The notes under the pieces were generated by a model that was given only the letters and a program-made list of their open reading frames with translations, did no database searches and had not been told where the DNA came from. Source: Streptomyces atroolivaceus (GTDB lineage Bacteria; Actinomycetota; Actinomycetes; Streptomycetales; Streptomycetaceae). From it: a stretch of 64,000 nucleotides of DNA. The translations under genes and the position numbers were made by a program. Positions 1-9,399 of the stretch are shown here, in pieces (position 1 is the stretch's first letter; the number at the start of each line of letters is the position of its first letter). Location: assembly GCF_000717025.1 (NCBI RefSeq), contig NZ_JNXG01000006.1, forward strand, positions 62,001 to 126,000. Direction: 5' to 3'.

Positions 1-1
1 C

Positions 2-613
2 CTCATGCCCGGCCTGTTCGCGATGGTGACCTTCTCCGCGTGGTTGGGGGTCATGACGCGGATGGCTGCCGACGCCTCCCGCGGTGTGATGGACCGGTTG
101 CGCTCCATGCCGATGGCACGTCTGGCGGTGCCGTTCGGGCAGACCGGCGCCGACCTGCTGACCGGCCTGCTGATGCTGGCGATGATGGTGGGCACAGGCC
201 TGCTGGTGGGCTGGCAGCCGCATCGCGGCCTGATCCCCACCGCCCAGGCGTTCCTGCTGATGATCGTGCTGCGGTACGCGCTGAGCTGGGTGGGCGTCTA
301 TGTGGGCCTGACGGTGAAAAACGACCAGGTCGCTGACGCGCTGGTGCCGCTGGGCCTACCGTTCACGATGCTGTCGAACGCGTTCGTCCCGACGGACGGT
401 ATGCCGGGCTGGCTGCGCTTTCTGGCCGACTGGAACCCGGTGAGCGCGCTCACCGCAGCCTCACGGGAGCTGTTCGGCAACCCGGGCGCCCTGTCCGGAG
501 ACGTGGCCTGGCCACTGGCGCATCCGGTGACCACCGTCCTGCTCTGGTCGGCCGCGCTGCTGGTGATCTTCGTCCCACTGTCACTCCGCGCCTACATGCG
601 CCGAGAACGCTGA
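2..613 (+). CDS. ABC-2 type multidrug transporter permease, 5'-truncated by window edge
   Basis: This is the C-terminal part (about 203 residues) of an integral membrane permease of the ABC-2/DrrB family, which would pair with an ATPase encoded upstream of the window. The visible residues form several hydrophobic segments (roughly residues 50-70, 80-105, 115-130 and 175-195). The loop after the last long segment pair has the typical 'P...LSNAFVP..GMPGWL' pattern, and ADWNPVSALTAA is close to the family signature 'NP.t...ea.R.l'. The frame stays open to the left edge, so the true start is outside. It ends with basic residues (RAYMRRER), as usual for this family. Substrate cannot be inferred; drugs or antibiotics are common. 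Confidence 0.88.
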   Translation, partial: LMPGLFAMVTFSAWLGVMTRMAADASRGVMDRLRSMPMARLAVPFGQTGADLLTGLLMLAMMVGTGLLVGWQPHRGLIPTAQAFLLMIVLRYALSWVGVYVGLTVKNDQVADALVPLGLPFTMLSNAFVPTDGMPGWLRFLADWNPVSALTAASRELFGNPGALSGDVAWPLAHPVTTVLLWSAALLVIFVPLSLRAYMRRER

Positions 614-786
614 ACGCTCCAGGCATCTGCCCCGCAGACCGATCGCCGCTCACCGCGCCAGAGCGGCGATCGACGACGCCGACACCCCCGATCGATGAGA
701 GACCGCGCACCTCATACCGCATCGAAGGACGCGGACCACCGGAATCGCGCTGCCACCGACACCAACACCAACACCATGGAGACGCT

Positions 787-1140
787 ATGAGCCTGTTCCG
801 ACTCGACGCCAGCATCCTTCCCGGCACATCCGACAGCGCCGAACTCGCCGACCTCGTGGAATCGGAGTGGACCGCAGTCCACCCCGACGCGCCGGTGGTA
901 CGCCGCCATCTGGGCACCGACCCGCTGCCCGCCGATGCCTGGGCACGCGCCAACACTGGCAACTTGACGCCAGAACCCGACCGCACTCCCGCCCAGCGTG
1001 ACGCGCTTACCCTCGCTGGGTCGCTCACTGCGGAACTCGAGGCCGCCGAGGCGGTGGTGCTCGCCGTGCCGCTCGCCTCCGCGGGCAGAACTGACGCCTT
1101 CGGCGACTGCGGACGACCCCGGCACCGTCTTCGACGATGC
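787..1140 (+). pseudogene. FMN-dependent NADH-azoreductase-like gene, 3' part lost
   Basis: The first ~105 residues match the start of AzoR-type flavodoxin-fold oxidoreductases: an MSLFRLDASILPG beginning with the P-loop-like turn that holds FMN phosphate, then 'DPLPADAW' and 'RTPAQRDALTLAGSLTAELEAAEAVVLAVPL'-like spacing. Family members continue with a YNF-type flavin-contact motif, but here the frame turns into unrelated sequence right after AVPL (about 1070). The C-terminal half of a ~210-residue protein is missing. Downstream bases to about 1276 hold an unassigned short reading frame with an internal stop, probably another relic. Confidence 0.6.
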
Positions 1141-1381
1141 CCGTGTCGGCTTCACCACCTGAACGCCCCTCCTCTGGATCACGACGGGCGCTGCGACCGA
1201 CACCGCCGCGGGTATCCGGCCCGACGAACGCGTACTGGACGGTCCGCTGCGGCAATGGCGCGGCGGACCGTCCAGGTAGGACATGCGGTGGACCGGGCGG
1301 AGGGTCGACGGCTTGGACCTATCCGTGCAACTTCTTAGCCGGTCACCCGATCAGTGGCCACCCTGAAAGAGCTCAGTGGGC

Positions 1382-1754
1382 CTTGACCCCTGATGGTGGA
1401 CCCACGAGACGCTGGATCCTGAGGATCAGAGAACGGGCATCTCGTGTTCATGAGGAACTACCCGCCGGAGGTCAAGGCGGACGCGGTCGCGCTGTACGAG
1501 TCGCGGCCCGATGCGACGGTCAGATCGGTCACCGCCGATCTGGGGATCATTTCGGAGACCTTGCGGATCTGGGGTGAGGGCTGCGGGGGCAAGCCGTCCT
1601 CGGGGGGGGAGCCGGACGCAGGAACCGGCTCCGCCGCCGGCCCCGCTGGAGGCGGTGAACGCGGCTCTGCGGAAGAAGGTCCGCGAGCTGGAGGAGGAAC
1701 ACGAGATCCTGCGGAAGGCCGCCCAGTATTTCGCCGGGGAGACGCGCCGGTGAA
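1382..1754 (+). mobile_element. IS3-family insertion sequence relic (frameshifted orfA)
   Basis: The N-terminal half of an IS3 OrfA reads from 1444 (MRNYPPEVKADAVALYESRP, then a helix-turn-helix). It shifts frame near 1575 and continues in another frame to 1753 with the leucine-zipper end 'ALRKKVRELEEEHEILRKAAQYF', typical of the family. The left end, near a TGACCCCTGATGGTGGAC sequence, resembles the terminal repeat region of such elements. OrfB, carrying the DDE catalytic domain, is absent: sequence passes straight into an MFS transporter remnant. The element is therefore dead and deleted. Confidence 0.75.
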
Positions 1755-2003
1755 GGTCTTCCGCTGGGAGCCGGCCCGGCAGGTGTGCTGCTGCTCGCCG
1801 CGACGTCCGTCGGCGGCGTCATCGGCGGCCTCGTCGCCCAAAAGCAGTTCACCACCGCGCTCACCGTCCTCACCGGCTGCGCCGCCTTCGGCATACTGAC
1901 CGCCGTGCTCCTCCCCACTCCCGCAGCACCCGCCAAGACGCGCACACCCACCGAAACCAGCGCGTCCGTTGACCAGACCGGCGAGGTACAGGCCCGCACA
2001 TGA
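1755..2003 (+). pseudogene. MFS transporter C-terminal remnant
   Basis: An open frame directly following the IS3 relic encodes two hydrophobic helices (about 'GVLLLAATSVGGVIGGLVA' and 'ALTVLTGCAAFGILTAVLL') and a short hydrophilic tail, resembling the last two membrane segments of a major facilitator transporter. There is no in-place start codon with a ribosome site, and the rest of the gene is missing, apparently removed by the insertion and deletion at its 5' side. The assignment rests on hydropathy and glycine pattern only. Confidence 0.4.
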
Positions 2004-3147
2004 CGCTCCCCCCAGCCACGGCATCAGCCTCTCTTCCCCAGGCCCGCCGCCTCGCCGTCGCCGCCAGCGGCATCCATCCCGCCGCCCTCCCCCAGCCAAC
2101 CGTGGCAAGTGTCCTCAGCCGGCTGCGGATCATCCAGCTCGACTCCCTCAACGTCCTGGCCAGGGCCCACCAACCCACCTTCACCAGCCGGCTACCCGCC
2201 AGCACGTCCGATGACGTCGACGCGGCACTGCGCGAGCCCCCCACCCTTGGCCTTCGAGTACCCGGCCCACGCACAGGCCCTGATCCCGCTCGAGGACCGG
2301 CCCTTGTGGGCCTTCCGCCGCCGCGCCACCCGCCGCCGCCCCGAATACCCCCCACCAGCCGAACGCGACCGCCTTCTCAACTTGATCCGCCCACACGGCC
2401 CCCTCGCCCAGCAAGAACTACGCCCGATCGGCGAGAAGGCAAGTAACGGCTGATCCTGGGGCCCGACCAAACAAGCCGCCGAGTTCATGCTGTGGGCCGG
2501 CGACCTCATCTGCGTCAACCGCACCACACGCTGGCAACGCCTCCTCGACCTCCCCGAACGCCACCTCCCCGCCCGCCTGAACACCGACGCGACAGCCCGA
2601 CAACGACTGCCTCACCACCCTCCTCACCACCGCCGGGCGCGCCCTCGGCGTCGCCACCACCAGCGACCTCGCCGACTACCTACGCATCTCCACCCGCACC
2701 GCCACCCAGCTCCTCCCGAGCACCCTCTTGCTCCCCGCCACAGTCCCCGGCTGGAACGAAGCAACCTGGACACACCCCGACGCCCTCGCCGATCCCGGCA
2801 AGCCGGATAGCCAAGCTGTCTTCGTCGGACCCTTCGACAACCTGATCTGGCACAGACCCCGCACCCAACGCCTCTCCGGCTTCACCCACACCCTCGAGGC
2901 GTACAAACCCACGCACCGGCGCATCAACGGCTACTACGTCTGCCCACTTCTCGCCCACGATCAACTGATCGCCCGCGCAGACCTCGCCCGAACCGGCCGC
3001 ACCCTCACCATTCACCACACCACAACCGAACCCCATGCCCCACCCGAAGCCCCCGGCCTCTTCCACCAGGCGTGCACCCGAATGATCACCAAGACCGGCC
3101 TCAACGCATCACAGGGCCCACACAACCCACGAGCTGGGCATTGTTGA
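2000..3147 (+). pseudogene. YcaQ-family winged-helix DNA glycosylase-like gene, several frameshifts
   Basis: Three frames in succession carry pieces of one protein of the HTH_42/YcaQ family (interstrand-crosslink glycosylase-like). The first piece (from 2000) has 'ARRLAVAASG...LRIIQLDSLNVLARAHQPTFTSRL'. The second (about 2240-2450) has 'LAFEYPAHAQALIP' and 'RPLWAFRRR'. The third (about 2730-3095) has the conserved 'FVGPFDNLIWHRPRT', 'FTHTLEAYKP', 'INGYYVCPLLAHDQLIARADL' end. A normal relative is about 380-400 residues in one frame, so this copy has at least two or three frameshifts. The ATG at 2000 overlaps the stop of the preceding MFS remnant, suggesting a former operon. Confidence 0.7.
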
Positions 3148-3605
3148 CGCGCGGCTCTCAGTACTGATCGTCTACGCAGGGAGCCGGTCAGGGCGCCCCT
3201 TTGAACCCCCACACAGCCTGAAAGCGAGGACTTCGCGATGCCCGCGCCGGTGAGGTCCCGCTCGACCGCCGCGGTGTACGTGGCCGGAGGGGCGGACGGA
3301 AGCACCACGCGGGCGCACGGCAACCGCAACGCGCCCCCGCCTTCGAGTTCGGTCACTGGTCCGATCGTCACGCCCGTCCCGCCCTCCCGGAACTGCCGCA
3401 GTAAATGCGTACACCTCGCCCCTGCGGCCGGAATGGCCCGCCGCAGGTCGCGATGATCACGGTGCAGGCTCAGCCACAGTAAATCCGGTATTCACTGCGG
3501 CAGGAGTGTGCTCCGCTCTCGGCGGCCTGAAGGAATCCTCACCCCGCGCCGACCTCCTGCGAAAAGCAGTTGCGCTTGTTGGCTTCTGGTCGTCAGGGTG
3601 CAGTG
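3148..3605 (+). other. Intergenic stretch without a recognisable gene
   Basis: Short open frames exist on both strands but none has convincing family features or a good ribosome site. Minus-strand frames around 3170-3410 show mixed coding character and may be the end of another decayed gene. The last ~100 bases should contain the promoter of the alpha/beta hydrolase gene that follows. Confidence 0.4.
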
Positions 3606-4514
3606 GTGATCGGAACGGAGATCGAACTCCCCGTCGTGGACGGGGTCCTTTCGGGTGTGGACTTCGGCGGCCACGGTGAGGGGGTTCTGCTTGTCCACGG
3701 CAGCGGACACAACGCTGCCGCCTGGGCGGATGTGGCGTCCCGTCTGGTGAGCGAGTGTCATCCGATCGCCATCGACCTGCGTGGCCATGGGCAGACCCGG
3801 CTCGACTCCAACGGCCCCGAGCAATACTGGCGAGACATCGGTGGCGTCGTCACCGCGCTGGGTTGGGACCGCCCCGTGCTGGTGGGCCATTCCACCGGCG
3901 GGTACGCGGTGACGGCTGCCACTGCCAGTGGCATCGTGGAACCGGCCGCCCTCTGCATCGTGGACGGCATGGTGCTCGATGACCGTAACGCGTCACTCGC
4001 CGAGCATGCCGCTGCGCGGACCACCGAGGCGGCGGACCGTTTGCGGACGATGTTCCGCTACGGCTGGGAAACGAACGACGACCAGATGCATGCCTATGTC
4101 GAGCAGTGCGCGCGGGAGGCCGAAGGGGACTGGCTCAACGCCGGAGCACGGCACGAACTCGTCGAAGAGGTCACGCGGCGCTCATTCCTGCACCGCGACC
4201 ATCGGTGGGTACGGCGTCCGGACATCGAGGAGATCGCGACTGTCATCGCCGTGGACCCCGACGCAGAAGTCTTCCCGAGCATCGAGGTGTACGACCGCCT
4301 CACCTGTCCGATGACGATCGTGCTGGCCGAGCATGGTTTTTACGCCTCGCGGCGCGACGAAGTGCGTACCGTCGTCGATGCCGTCCCTGGCCGCCGACTG
4401 ACCGACATCAGCTCGAACCACAACGTCCCCATGACCCGGCCGGCTGACCTCGCCGCGATCATTCTCGACCTGGTGCGAGACCGAGCTGCGGCACCGGTCG
4501 GGACCCTCGATTGA
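3606..4514 (+). CDS. Alpha/beta-fold hydrolase
   Basis: A 302-residue hydrolase of the alpha/beta superfamily. The oxyanion-hole motif HGSG (residues ~31-34), the nucleophile elbow GHSTGG with Ser96, and a late histidine in 'ISSNHNVPM' fit a Ser-Asp-His machine; 'DLRGHGQTR' is the usual strand-4 turn. There is no signal peptide, so it is cytoplasmic. GTG at 3606 (or 3603) is preferred because the superfamily-like part begins there; a TTG further up at 3570 stays in frame. The vgb gene starts 21 bp downstream, so the two are probably co-transcribed. The hydrolase could act on an ester or lactone related to the lyase substrate; this is inference only. Confidence 0.85.
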   Translation: MIGTEIELPVVDGVLSGVDFGGHGEGVLLVHGSGHNAAAWADVASRLVSECHPIAIDLRGHGQTRLDSNGPEQYWRDIGGVVTALGWDRPVLVGHSTGGYAVTAATASGIVEPAALCIVDGMVLDDRNASLAEHAAARTTEAADRLRTMFRYGWETNDDQMHAYVEQCAREAEGDWLNAGARHELVEEVTRRSFLHRDHRWVRRPDIEEIATVIAVDPDAEVFPSIEVYDRLTCPMTIVLAEHGFYASRRDEVRTVVDAVPGRRLTDISSNHNVPMTRPADLAAIILDLVRDRAAAPVGTLD

Positions 4515-4535
4515 TCCCCTCTCCAAGGAGTTGCT

Positions 4536-5411
4536 GTGGCCGTAAGCGAGATGTCCGTGGCAGACAAGGGCGCTGGGCCGTACGGCATCGCGGCCGGACC
4601 TGACGGCGCACTGTGGCTCACCTTCGTGCACAGCGGCCGCATCGCGCGCCTCACCCTCGACGGCGAACTCAACGAATACCCCCTGGAATCGCCCGAGTGC
4701 CGCCCTACGGTCATCACCCCCGGGCCCGACGGAGCACTGTGGTTCACCCGGTCCCAGGACCACCGGATCGGCCGCATCACCGCCGACGGTGAAACGGACT
4801 CCTTCCCCGTGCCTACGCCCGACAGTGGGCCCTTCGGGATCACCGCCGGTCCGGACGATGCGATGTGGTTCACGGAGATGAACACCGACCGGATCGGCCG
4901 CATCACCAGCACGGGAGAGATCACCGAGTTCGTCCTTCCCTGTACGGGCGCCTATCCCTCAACGATCACCGCAGGCCCTGATGGGGCCCTGTGGTTCACC
5001 CTCAACCAGGCGAACGCGATCGGCCGCATCACTGTCCACGGAGACACCGTTATCCACCCGCTCCCCACCCCGAGCGCTGCACCCGTGGGCATCACCAGTG
5101 ACGGCGCCGCCTTGTGGTTCGTCGAGATCGCAGCTGGCCAGATCGGCAGAATCTCGGTGGACGGCGCGATCAAGGAGTTCCCGCTCCCTGACCGTACGGC
5201 CAAACCCCACGCCATCGTCGCGGCCTCCACCGGTGACTGCTGGTTCACCGAATGGGGAGCCAACAGCATTGGCCACATCACCGGTAGCGGCAAGATCGCC
5301 GAGTACAGCTTGCCGTCACCGTCGTCCGAGCCGCACGGCATCACCCTGGGTCCCGACGGCGCTCTGTGGGCCGCCCTTGAAACGGGAGGGGTCGCGCGAC
5401 TTGAACCGTAG
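4536..5411 (+). CDS. vgb: Virginiamycin B lyase (streptogramin B lyase), Vgb family
   Basis: A 291-residue seven-bladed propeller built of repeats with the pattern 'GPDGALWFT...RIGRIT..G....FPLPTP'. Vgb linearises type B streptogramins by Mg-dependent elimination at the ester bond, without hydrolysis. Residues matching the known active site are present: E265 and H267 in the 'SEPHGIT' turn, H225 in 'KPHAIV' and E282 near the end. Length agrees with the ~295-residue family norm. The GTG start at 4536 follows a strong AAGGAG at -8. It has no signal peptide. Vgb-like proteins are common in actinomycetes and not every one has been shown to act on streptogramins, so the family call is firm and the substrate less so. 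Confidence 0.9.
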   Translation: MAVSEMSVADKGAGPYGIAAGPDGALWLTFVHSGRIARLTLDGELNEYPLESPECRPTVITPGPDGALWFTRSQDHRIGRITADGETDSFPVPTPDSGPFGITAGPDDAMWFTEMNTDRIGRITSTGEITEFVLPCTGAYPSTITAGPDGALWFTLNQANAIGRITVHGDTVIHPLPTPSAAPVGITSDGAALWFVEIAAGQIGRISVDGAIKEFPLPDRTAKPHAIVAASTGDCWFTEWGANSIGHITGSGKIAEYSLPSPSSEPHGITLGPDGALWAALETGGVARLEP

Positions 5412-5489
5412 CCTCGGGACGAAGAACCTCCCACGCCGGAGCACCGCGCACACGTTTCGAGCACGCTCAGGAAACCGGCGACGCCCAGG

Positions 5490-6166
5490 TGCCCTTGGAC
5501 GCGTCCGTGGAGCTGGGCGAGGACGGCATCACGTATGCGCTCTATCACCGCGGTGCACGGCAGCCTCGCCAGCCCGAAGAACGCCGTGATGGACGGGGTG
5601 GCGGTCGGTCAGTGGCTCGCCAATCGTCACAAGGCCGACGGGCTCGGCAAGGATCAGGAGCGGGCCACGCAGCGGCGGGCCGCGCTGGAGGCCATCGCCC
5701 CGGACGGTGCCCGGAGTGGTCCGTCGAGTGACAGCGCCACTACGCCACCGCACGCGCCTTGCTCTCCGAGGAACGAGGGCTGACCGAGGTGCTGCCGGGG
5801 GCCGTCGTCCACGGCTGCGACGTCGGCGCACGGATCAACCGGCAGCGCGAACACACCGTGTGCGAGAACCTGCTCCCCGAACAGCGGCAGCGGCTTCAGG
5901 GTCTCGGGCTGACACCTCTGCCCGCCGCGCCGGCCAGGGAGAAGGCCGGGCCTTCGAGCGAGGCGTCCTCGCGCTGGAGCAGTACAAGAACCGCACCGGG
6001 ACCGTGGCGGTGCCGCGAGCCCACATCGAAACCGTGGTCGTCAACGGCGAGAAACACCCCCGTGAAACGGGGGGTATTTCTCACGAACAGCAAGACCCGC
6101 AGGGCCAAGCTCGCCGCCGACAAACTCGCCCATCTCGCCGCCCTCGGACTCGAGTGGACGGCCTGA
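5490..6166 (+). pseudogene. Helicase-associated (HA) domain protein, decayed fragment
   Basis: Pieces in three frames resemble the tandem helicase-associated domains (PF03457-like) at the C-terminus of Streptomyces DEAD/DEAH-box proteins: 'VMDGVAVGQWLANRHKADGLGKD' near 5590, 'VVHGCDVGARINRQRE' near 5805, and an ending of 'GVFLTNSKTRRAKLAADK' then 'LGLEW' before the stop at 6164. The frame changes several times (about 5520, 5700 and 5960), and no helicase motor is left. A second copy of the same ending lies at 26223-26361. A strong hairpin follows at once. Confidence 0.6.
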
Positions 6167-6170
6167 CAGA

Positions 6171-6368
6171 TCAGCGCGACGCCCGCCCTTGAAACTGCTT
6201 CGGGGCGGGCGTCGCGCCGCTTCCGGTGTCGGTGTCGGGCTCGGCGGCACGGGCCAGGAAGCGGGCGTTTCCGTGGTCTGCGCGGGCCAGCAGCGCCGCA
6301 GAGGGCGCACCGAAAGGATGCCGGCCGGAACGGTCGGGCTCGGCTTTCGTGGCTGCGGATTCACTCAT
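6171..6368 (-). CDS. Small hypothetical protein (65 aa)
   Basis: A 65-residue hydrophilic protein reading MSESAATKAEPDRSG at its start, with no recognised family and no membrane segment. It is supported as real by a clear ribosome site (GGGGGAG, 5 bp before the ATG at 6368), strong G/C bias at third positions and a stop lying exactly at the edge of the 15-bp terminator hairpin. It is likely disordered (rich in Ala, Pro, Asp, Thr and Gly). Its function is unknown. Confidence 0.5.
   Translation of the reverse strand: MSESAATKAEPDRSGRHPFGAPSAALLARADHGNARFLARAAEPDTDTGSGATPAPKQFQGRASR
6174..6217. terminator. Strong bidirectional hairpin terminator
   Basis: A perfect 15-bp inverted repeat (GCGCGACGCCCGCCC and its complement, 6174-6188 with 6203-6217) encloses a 14-nt loop. 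It sits between the end of the HA-domain relic on the plus strand and the end of the 65-residue gene on the minus strand. The right arm and loop are part of that small gene's last codons. Confidence 0.8.
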
Positions 6369-6563
6369 CGACGCTCCCCCGCTCGCGTGTCCTCGCGGCC
6401 CCGCTGTGAAGGGCCGGTCGGCCCCGGCCGTACTGCGTCCCGTCATGGGGACCGGGGCCTGTCCCGCACACTCCATACCGGCACGGACTGAGCGAAAGCG
6501 CAGCCCGGCTGGACAGGGACGTTCCGCGCATCGTGGGCACTGCCCACAACCGCCCAGAGCGAC

Positions 6564-6592
6564 GCTGTTCGATGTTCACAAGAATGAACAGC
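6564..6592. promoter_or_regulatory. Nested inverted repeats, possible operator
   Basis: GCTGTTC (6564-6570) pairs with GAACAGC (6586-6592), and inside it TGTTCA (6573-6578) pairs with TGAACA (6585-6590). The site lies in a 518-bp stretch (6369-6886) with no gene that I can support. It would be upstream of the 65-residue minus-strand gene. The TGTTC half-site resembles the motifs found at 29813 and 35444. Confidence 0.35.
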
Positions 6593-6886
6593 GCTTTGTC
6601 TGCAAGCGACCACGGCCCGTAAGCGTGCTTGTGTCCGGGAGGGGCGCCGTCATGCCAGTCTCCGAACCGAAGGCACAGGGGTGCACCGCCCCGAAGGAGG
6701 GCGGCGCAGGCCGATTGCAGTGACGGACGTGACTGACTGTCAGGCGCGGCTCGAGGCCGGCTTCGATGCAGCTGCGGAGCGGGGGTGGCCCGTGGTCGAG
6801 AGCAGGTAGCTGGCTGCCACTGTCACCACGGCTCTCGTACTTCTCTCGGGTCCGCGCCTCAGCTCGTCCTGTTCCATCTCTGGCGG

Positions 6887-7665
6887 TCAGCCGCGCACGT
6901 GCAGCCCGAAACCCGTGCGGCCCGCCGGTTCCAGTCCCTCCTTCAGGTGCAGCGAGGGGATCTCGTAGTCGCCGAAGTTCTGCTGCCGGAACGCGATCGG
7001 CTCGGTCGACTCCAGGGTGAGCAGGCGCTGTTCCCAGGCCTTGGCGATGTCCGGGTAGTCCTCGGTGGTCGTCCGGTCGGCGCCGTACAGCACGAACGGC
7101 GGCAGCACCTCGATGCCTGGGTAGTAGAGGATTCCGTGGTGGATCGGGAACAGCAGATCGTCGATGGGCCCGCTGATCCCGCGAGCGGCGTAGTGCGGCT
7201 CCAGGCCGCCGACGGTCACCGACAGCACGGCCTTCCGGCCCGCGAGGGTGCCTTCGCCGAAGCGCTCGCCGTACCTGGTGTCGCTGTGCTCGCCGACGCC
7301 GTACGCGAAGTGGAAGGTGAACACCCGGTCCACCCAGCCCTTGAGGATCGCGGGCATCGTGTACCACCACAGCGGGAACTGAAAGATGATCATGTCGGCC
7401 CACAGCAGCTTCTCCTGCTCGGCGCGGACGTCCGGCGTGAGCGTCCCGGCGTCGAAAGACCGGCCCGAGTCCCGGGCGATCTTCAACGGGCTCGATGCGT
7501 CGGGCCGTAGTCCGTGGCGTCCACGACCGCCTTCCAGTTCATCGCGTACAGATCACTCACCCGTACCTCGTGCCCGGCGTTCAACAGCGTGGACACCGCG
7601 AGGTCCTTCAGCGAGCCGTTGAGCGACTTCGGCTCCGGGTGGGCGTAGACGATGAGCGTCTTCAT
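6887..7665 (-). pseudogene. NAD(P)H-dependent oxidoreductase (MdaB/NQO-like), single frameshift
   Basis: A flavodoxin-fold quinone reductase of about 258 residues, interrupted once. It starts at 7665 with MKTLIVYAHPEPKSLNGSL, the FMN/FAD phosphate-binding start. A one-base loss near 7500 (within 'DYGPD') moves the rest into another frame, which continues with 'QFPLWWYTMPAILKGWVDRVF', 'RKAVLSVTVGG' and 'LHLKEGLEP'. All conserved blocks are otherwise present, so this may be a recent mutation or a sequencing error. The gene is divergent from the XRE regulator across 138 bp, a common arrangement in which the regulator controls the reductase. Confidence 0.8.
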
Positions 7666-7803
7666 GGGAACTCCTTCGGATCGGATGCCTCCGATCCTGG
7701 ACGCCCCGCCGTCCGGTATTCAGAGGCTCCTCATCCATCGGACGGGACTTCCTGGTAACGGCAGGACCACCCTCACGGCCCCCGCCGAAGCCATACTGGG
7801 CAC

Positions 7804-8652
7804 ATGGACGATCTCGCGGGCTTCCTGCGGACCCGGCGTTCCCGGGTCGACCCGGCGGCCGCCGGCATCCCCACCGACAGCCGCCGCCGGGTCGAAGGGT
7901 TGCGCCGCGAAGAGGTCGCGCACCTCTCCGGAGTCAGCGTCGACTACTACGTACGCCTGGAGCAGGGCCGCGCGACCCAGCCCTCCGAGCAGGTCCTCGA
8001 CGCCCTCGCCCGCGTCCTCAACCTCGACGAGACCGAACGTGGACACCTCTCCCGGCTTGTCCGACAGCGCCGCCACCACGCGAAGGCACCGAGCGGGCGG
8101 GTCCGGCCTGAGCTGCTGCGCGTCCTGGACCTGGTAGGCGACGCACCCGCGCTGATCATGAACCACCGCATGGACGTACTCGCCGGGAACCGCCTCGCCG
8201 GGCTCCTCTACGGCCGCCCGATGCCGGGCCTGAACACCGCCCGGCACATCTTCCTCGAGGAAGCCGAGCGCGGCCTGTACGCGGGCTGGGAGAACTGCAC
8301 CCTCGACGCGGTCGGGCACCTGCGCCTGGCCGCTGGTAAATACCCCGAAGACCCCCGCCTGGCCTCACTCATCGGCGAACTGGCGATGGGCAGTGAACGC
8401 TTCCGTCGCCTCTGGGCCCGCGCGGACGTGCGCGCCCGCACCCATGGACGCAAGGCGTACCGGCACCCTCTGGTCGGACTGCTGGAACTGCACCATGAAA
8501 ACTTCACACTGCCGAACGAATCAGGCATCGAGCTACTGGTGCTGTACGCGGCCCCTGCCAGCCCCGCCGAGGACGGACTACGCCTGCTCGCCAACTTGGG
8601 CGCTGACAACGGCAATGCACATCCCCCAGTGAACGCCCAGATCCGCGAGTAA
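7804..8652 (+). CDS. XRE-family transcriptional regulator with MmyB-like ligand domain
   Basis: A 282-residue regulator. Residues ~5-75 hold a helix-turn-helix of the Xre type ('LRREEVAHLSGVSVDYYVRLEQGRATQPSEQVLDALARVL'-like spacing). Residues ~105-270 match the MmyB-like C-terminal domain, thought to bind fatty-acid-like ligands, with 'PALIMNHRMDVLAGNRLA' and a 'HPLVG.LEL..E.F.LP' end. Length and layout are normal for this abundant Streptomyces family. It is read away from the flavin oxidoreductase at 6887-7665, its most likely target. Start at 7804 agrees with the family N-terminus. Confidence 0.92.
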   Translation: MDDLAGFLRTRRSRVDPAAAGIPTDSRRRVEGLRREEVAHLSGVSVDYYVRLEQGRATQPSEQVLDALARVLNLDETERGHLSRLVRQRRHHAKAPSGRVRPELLRVLDLVGDAPALIMNHRMDVLAGNRLAGLLYGRPMPGLNTARHIFLEEAERGLYAGWENCTLDAVGHLRLAAGKYPEDPRLASLIGELAMGSERFRRLWARADVRARTHGRKAYRHPLVGLLELHHENFTLPNESGIELLVLYAAPASPAEDGLRLLANLGADNGNAHPPVNAQIRE

Positions 8653-8893
8653 CTCAACGCCCCCCACCGCCGGAAACCCTCACCACGCAAGAAGCCGGGA
8701 TGGTGTAGGCCGCTGCCGAGTCTTCTGGACAGTTCAATTCCTGTGTGCGGCAGGGTGCCTCCCAAAGTGCTGTCCCTCTGCTGTCCATTTTCAGGTTCTG
8801 GTCCAACTTCTGTGAGCTCTTACGCTCTGTAACCTGTCGGGACCGGGTGGCCCTTCGTGGCTGGTTGACAGATCCGTTTGGGATCATGCCCGT

Positions 8894-9391
8894 ATGGACT
8901 TCGACCTCGTCCCACCGACCGGCGTTGGCCCGTTGCGAATCGGTATGACTCGACACGCGGCCGATGCGGCGCTGGACTCTCTCCGCGATCTCTTCGCGAT
9001 CTCGGAGTCTGATCGGCCGGGGCAGCACATCTTCCGTCCCAGTGGGCTGATGATCAGCATCCACTGCGTGCGCGACATGCTTGAAGCCACCGAGCTGGGA
9101 AGGCCGTCGTCCCAGACGGACCGAGTGTTGTTCCAGGGCGTGGACGTATTCGCGCTTCCGGCCCGCGAGGTTGTCCGGCGCGTCGGGGAGTTCACCTCGA
9201 TCGAGGAAGATCCTGACGACGATGCTTCATTTGTCGCCCCGGGCTTGCTGTTGAGCTTCTGGCGTCCGTTCGCAGCCGACGATGAGCCGGAGGAAGCGCA
9301 GGGCTACTACTTCAGCTCGGTCCTGCTGGCTCGGCCTGGCTACTACGACACCCCCGCTCAGGCTGCCGAGCGACTCCAGCAGAGATCGTGA
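8894..9391 (+). CDS. Hypothetical protein (165 aa)
   Basis: A 165-residue soluble acidic protein of unknown function, beginning MDFDLVPPTGVGPLRIGM. The 'vGpl.iGmtr..a...l' start resembles small proteins often annotated in Streptomyces near toxin or immunity genes, but I cannot place it in a named family. It has no signal peptide or membrane segment. A short downstream ISL3 relic on the other strand ends 9 bp after it. The 240 bp upstream hold nothing I can identify. Confidence 0.6.
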   Translation: MDFDLVPPTGVGPLRIGMTRHAADAALDSLRDLFAISESDRPGQHIFRPSGLMISIHCVRDMLEATELGRPSSQTDRVLFQGVDVFALPAREVVRRVGEFTSIEEDPDDDASFVAPGLLLSFWRPFAADDEPEEAQGYYFSSVLLARPGYYDTPAQAAERLQQRS

Positions 9392-9399
9392 CAGTTCCG

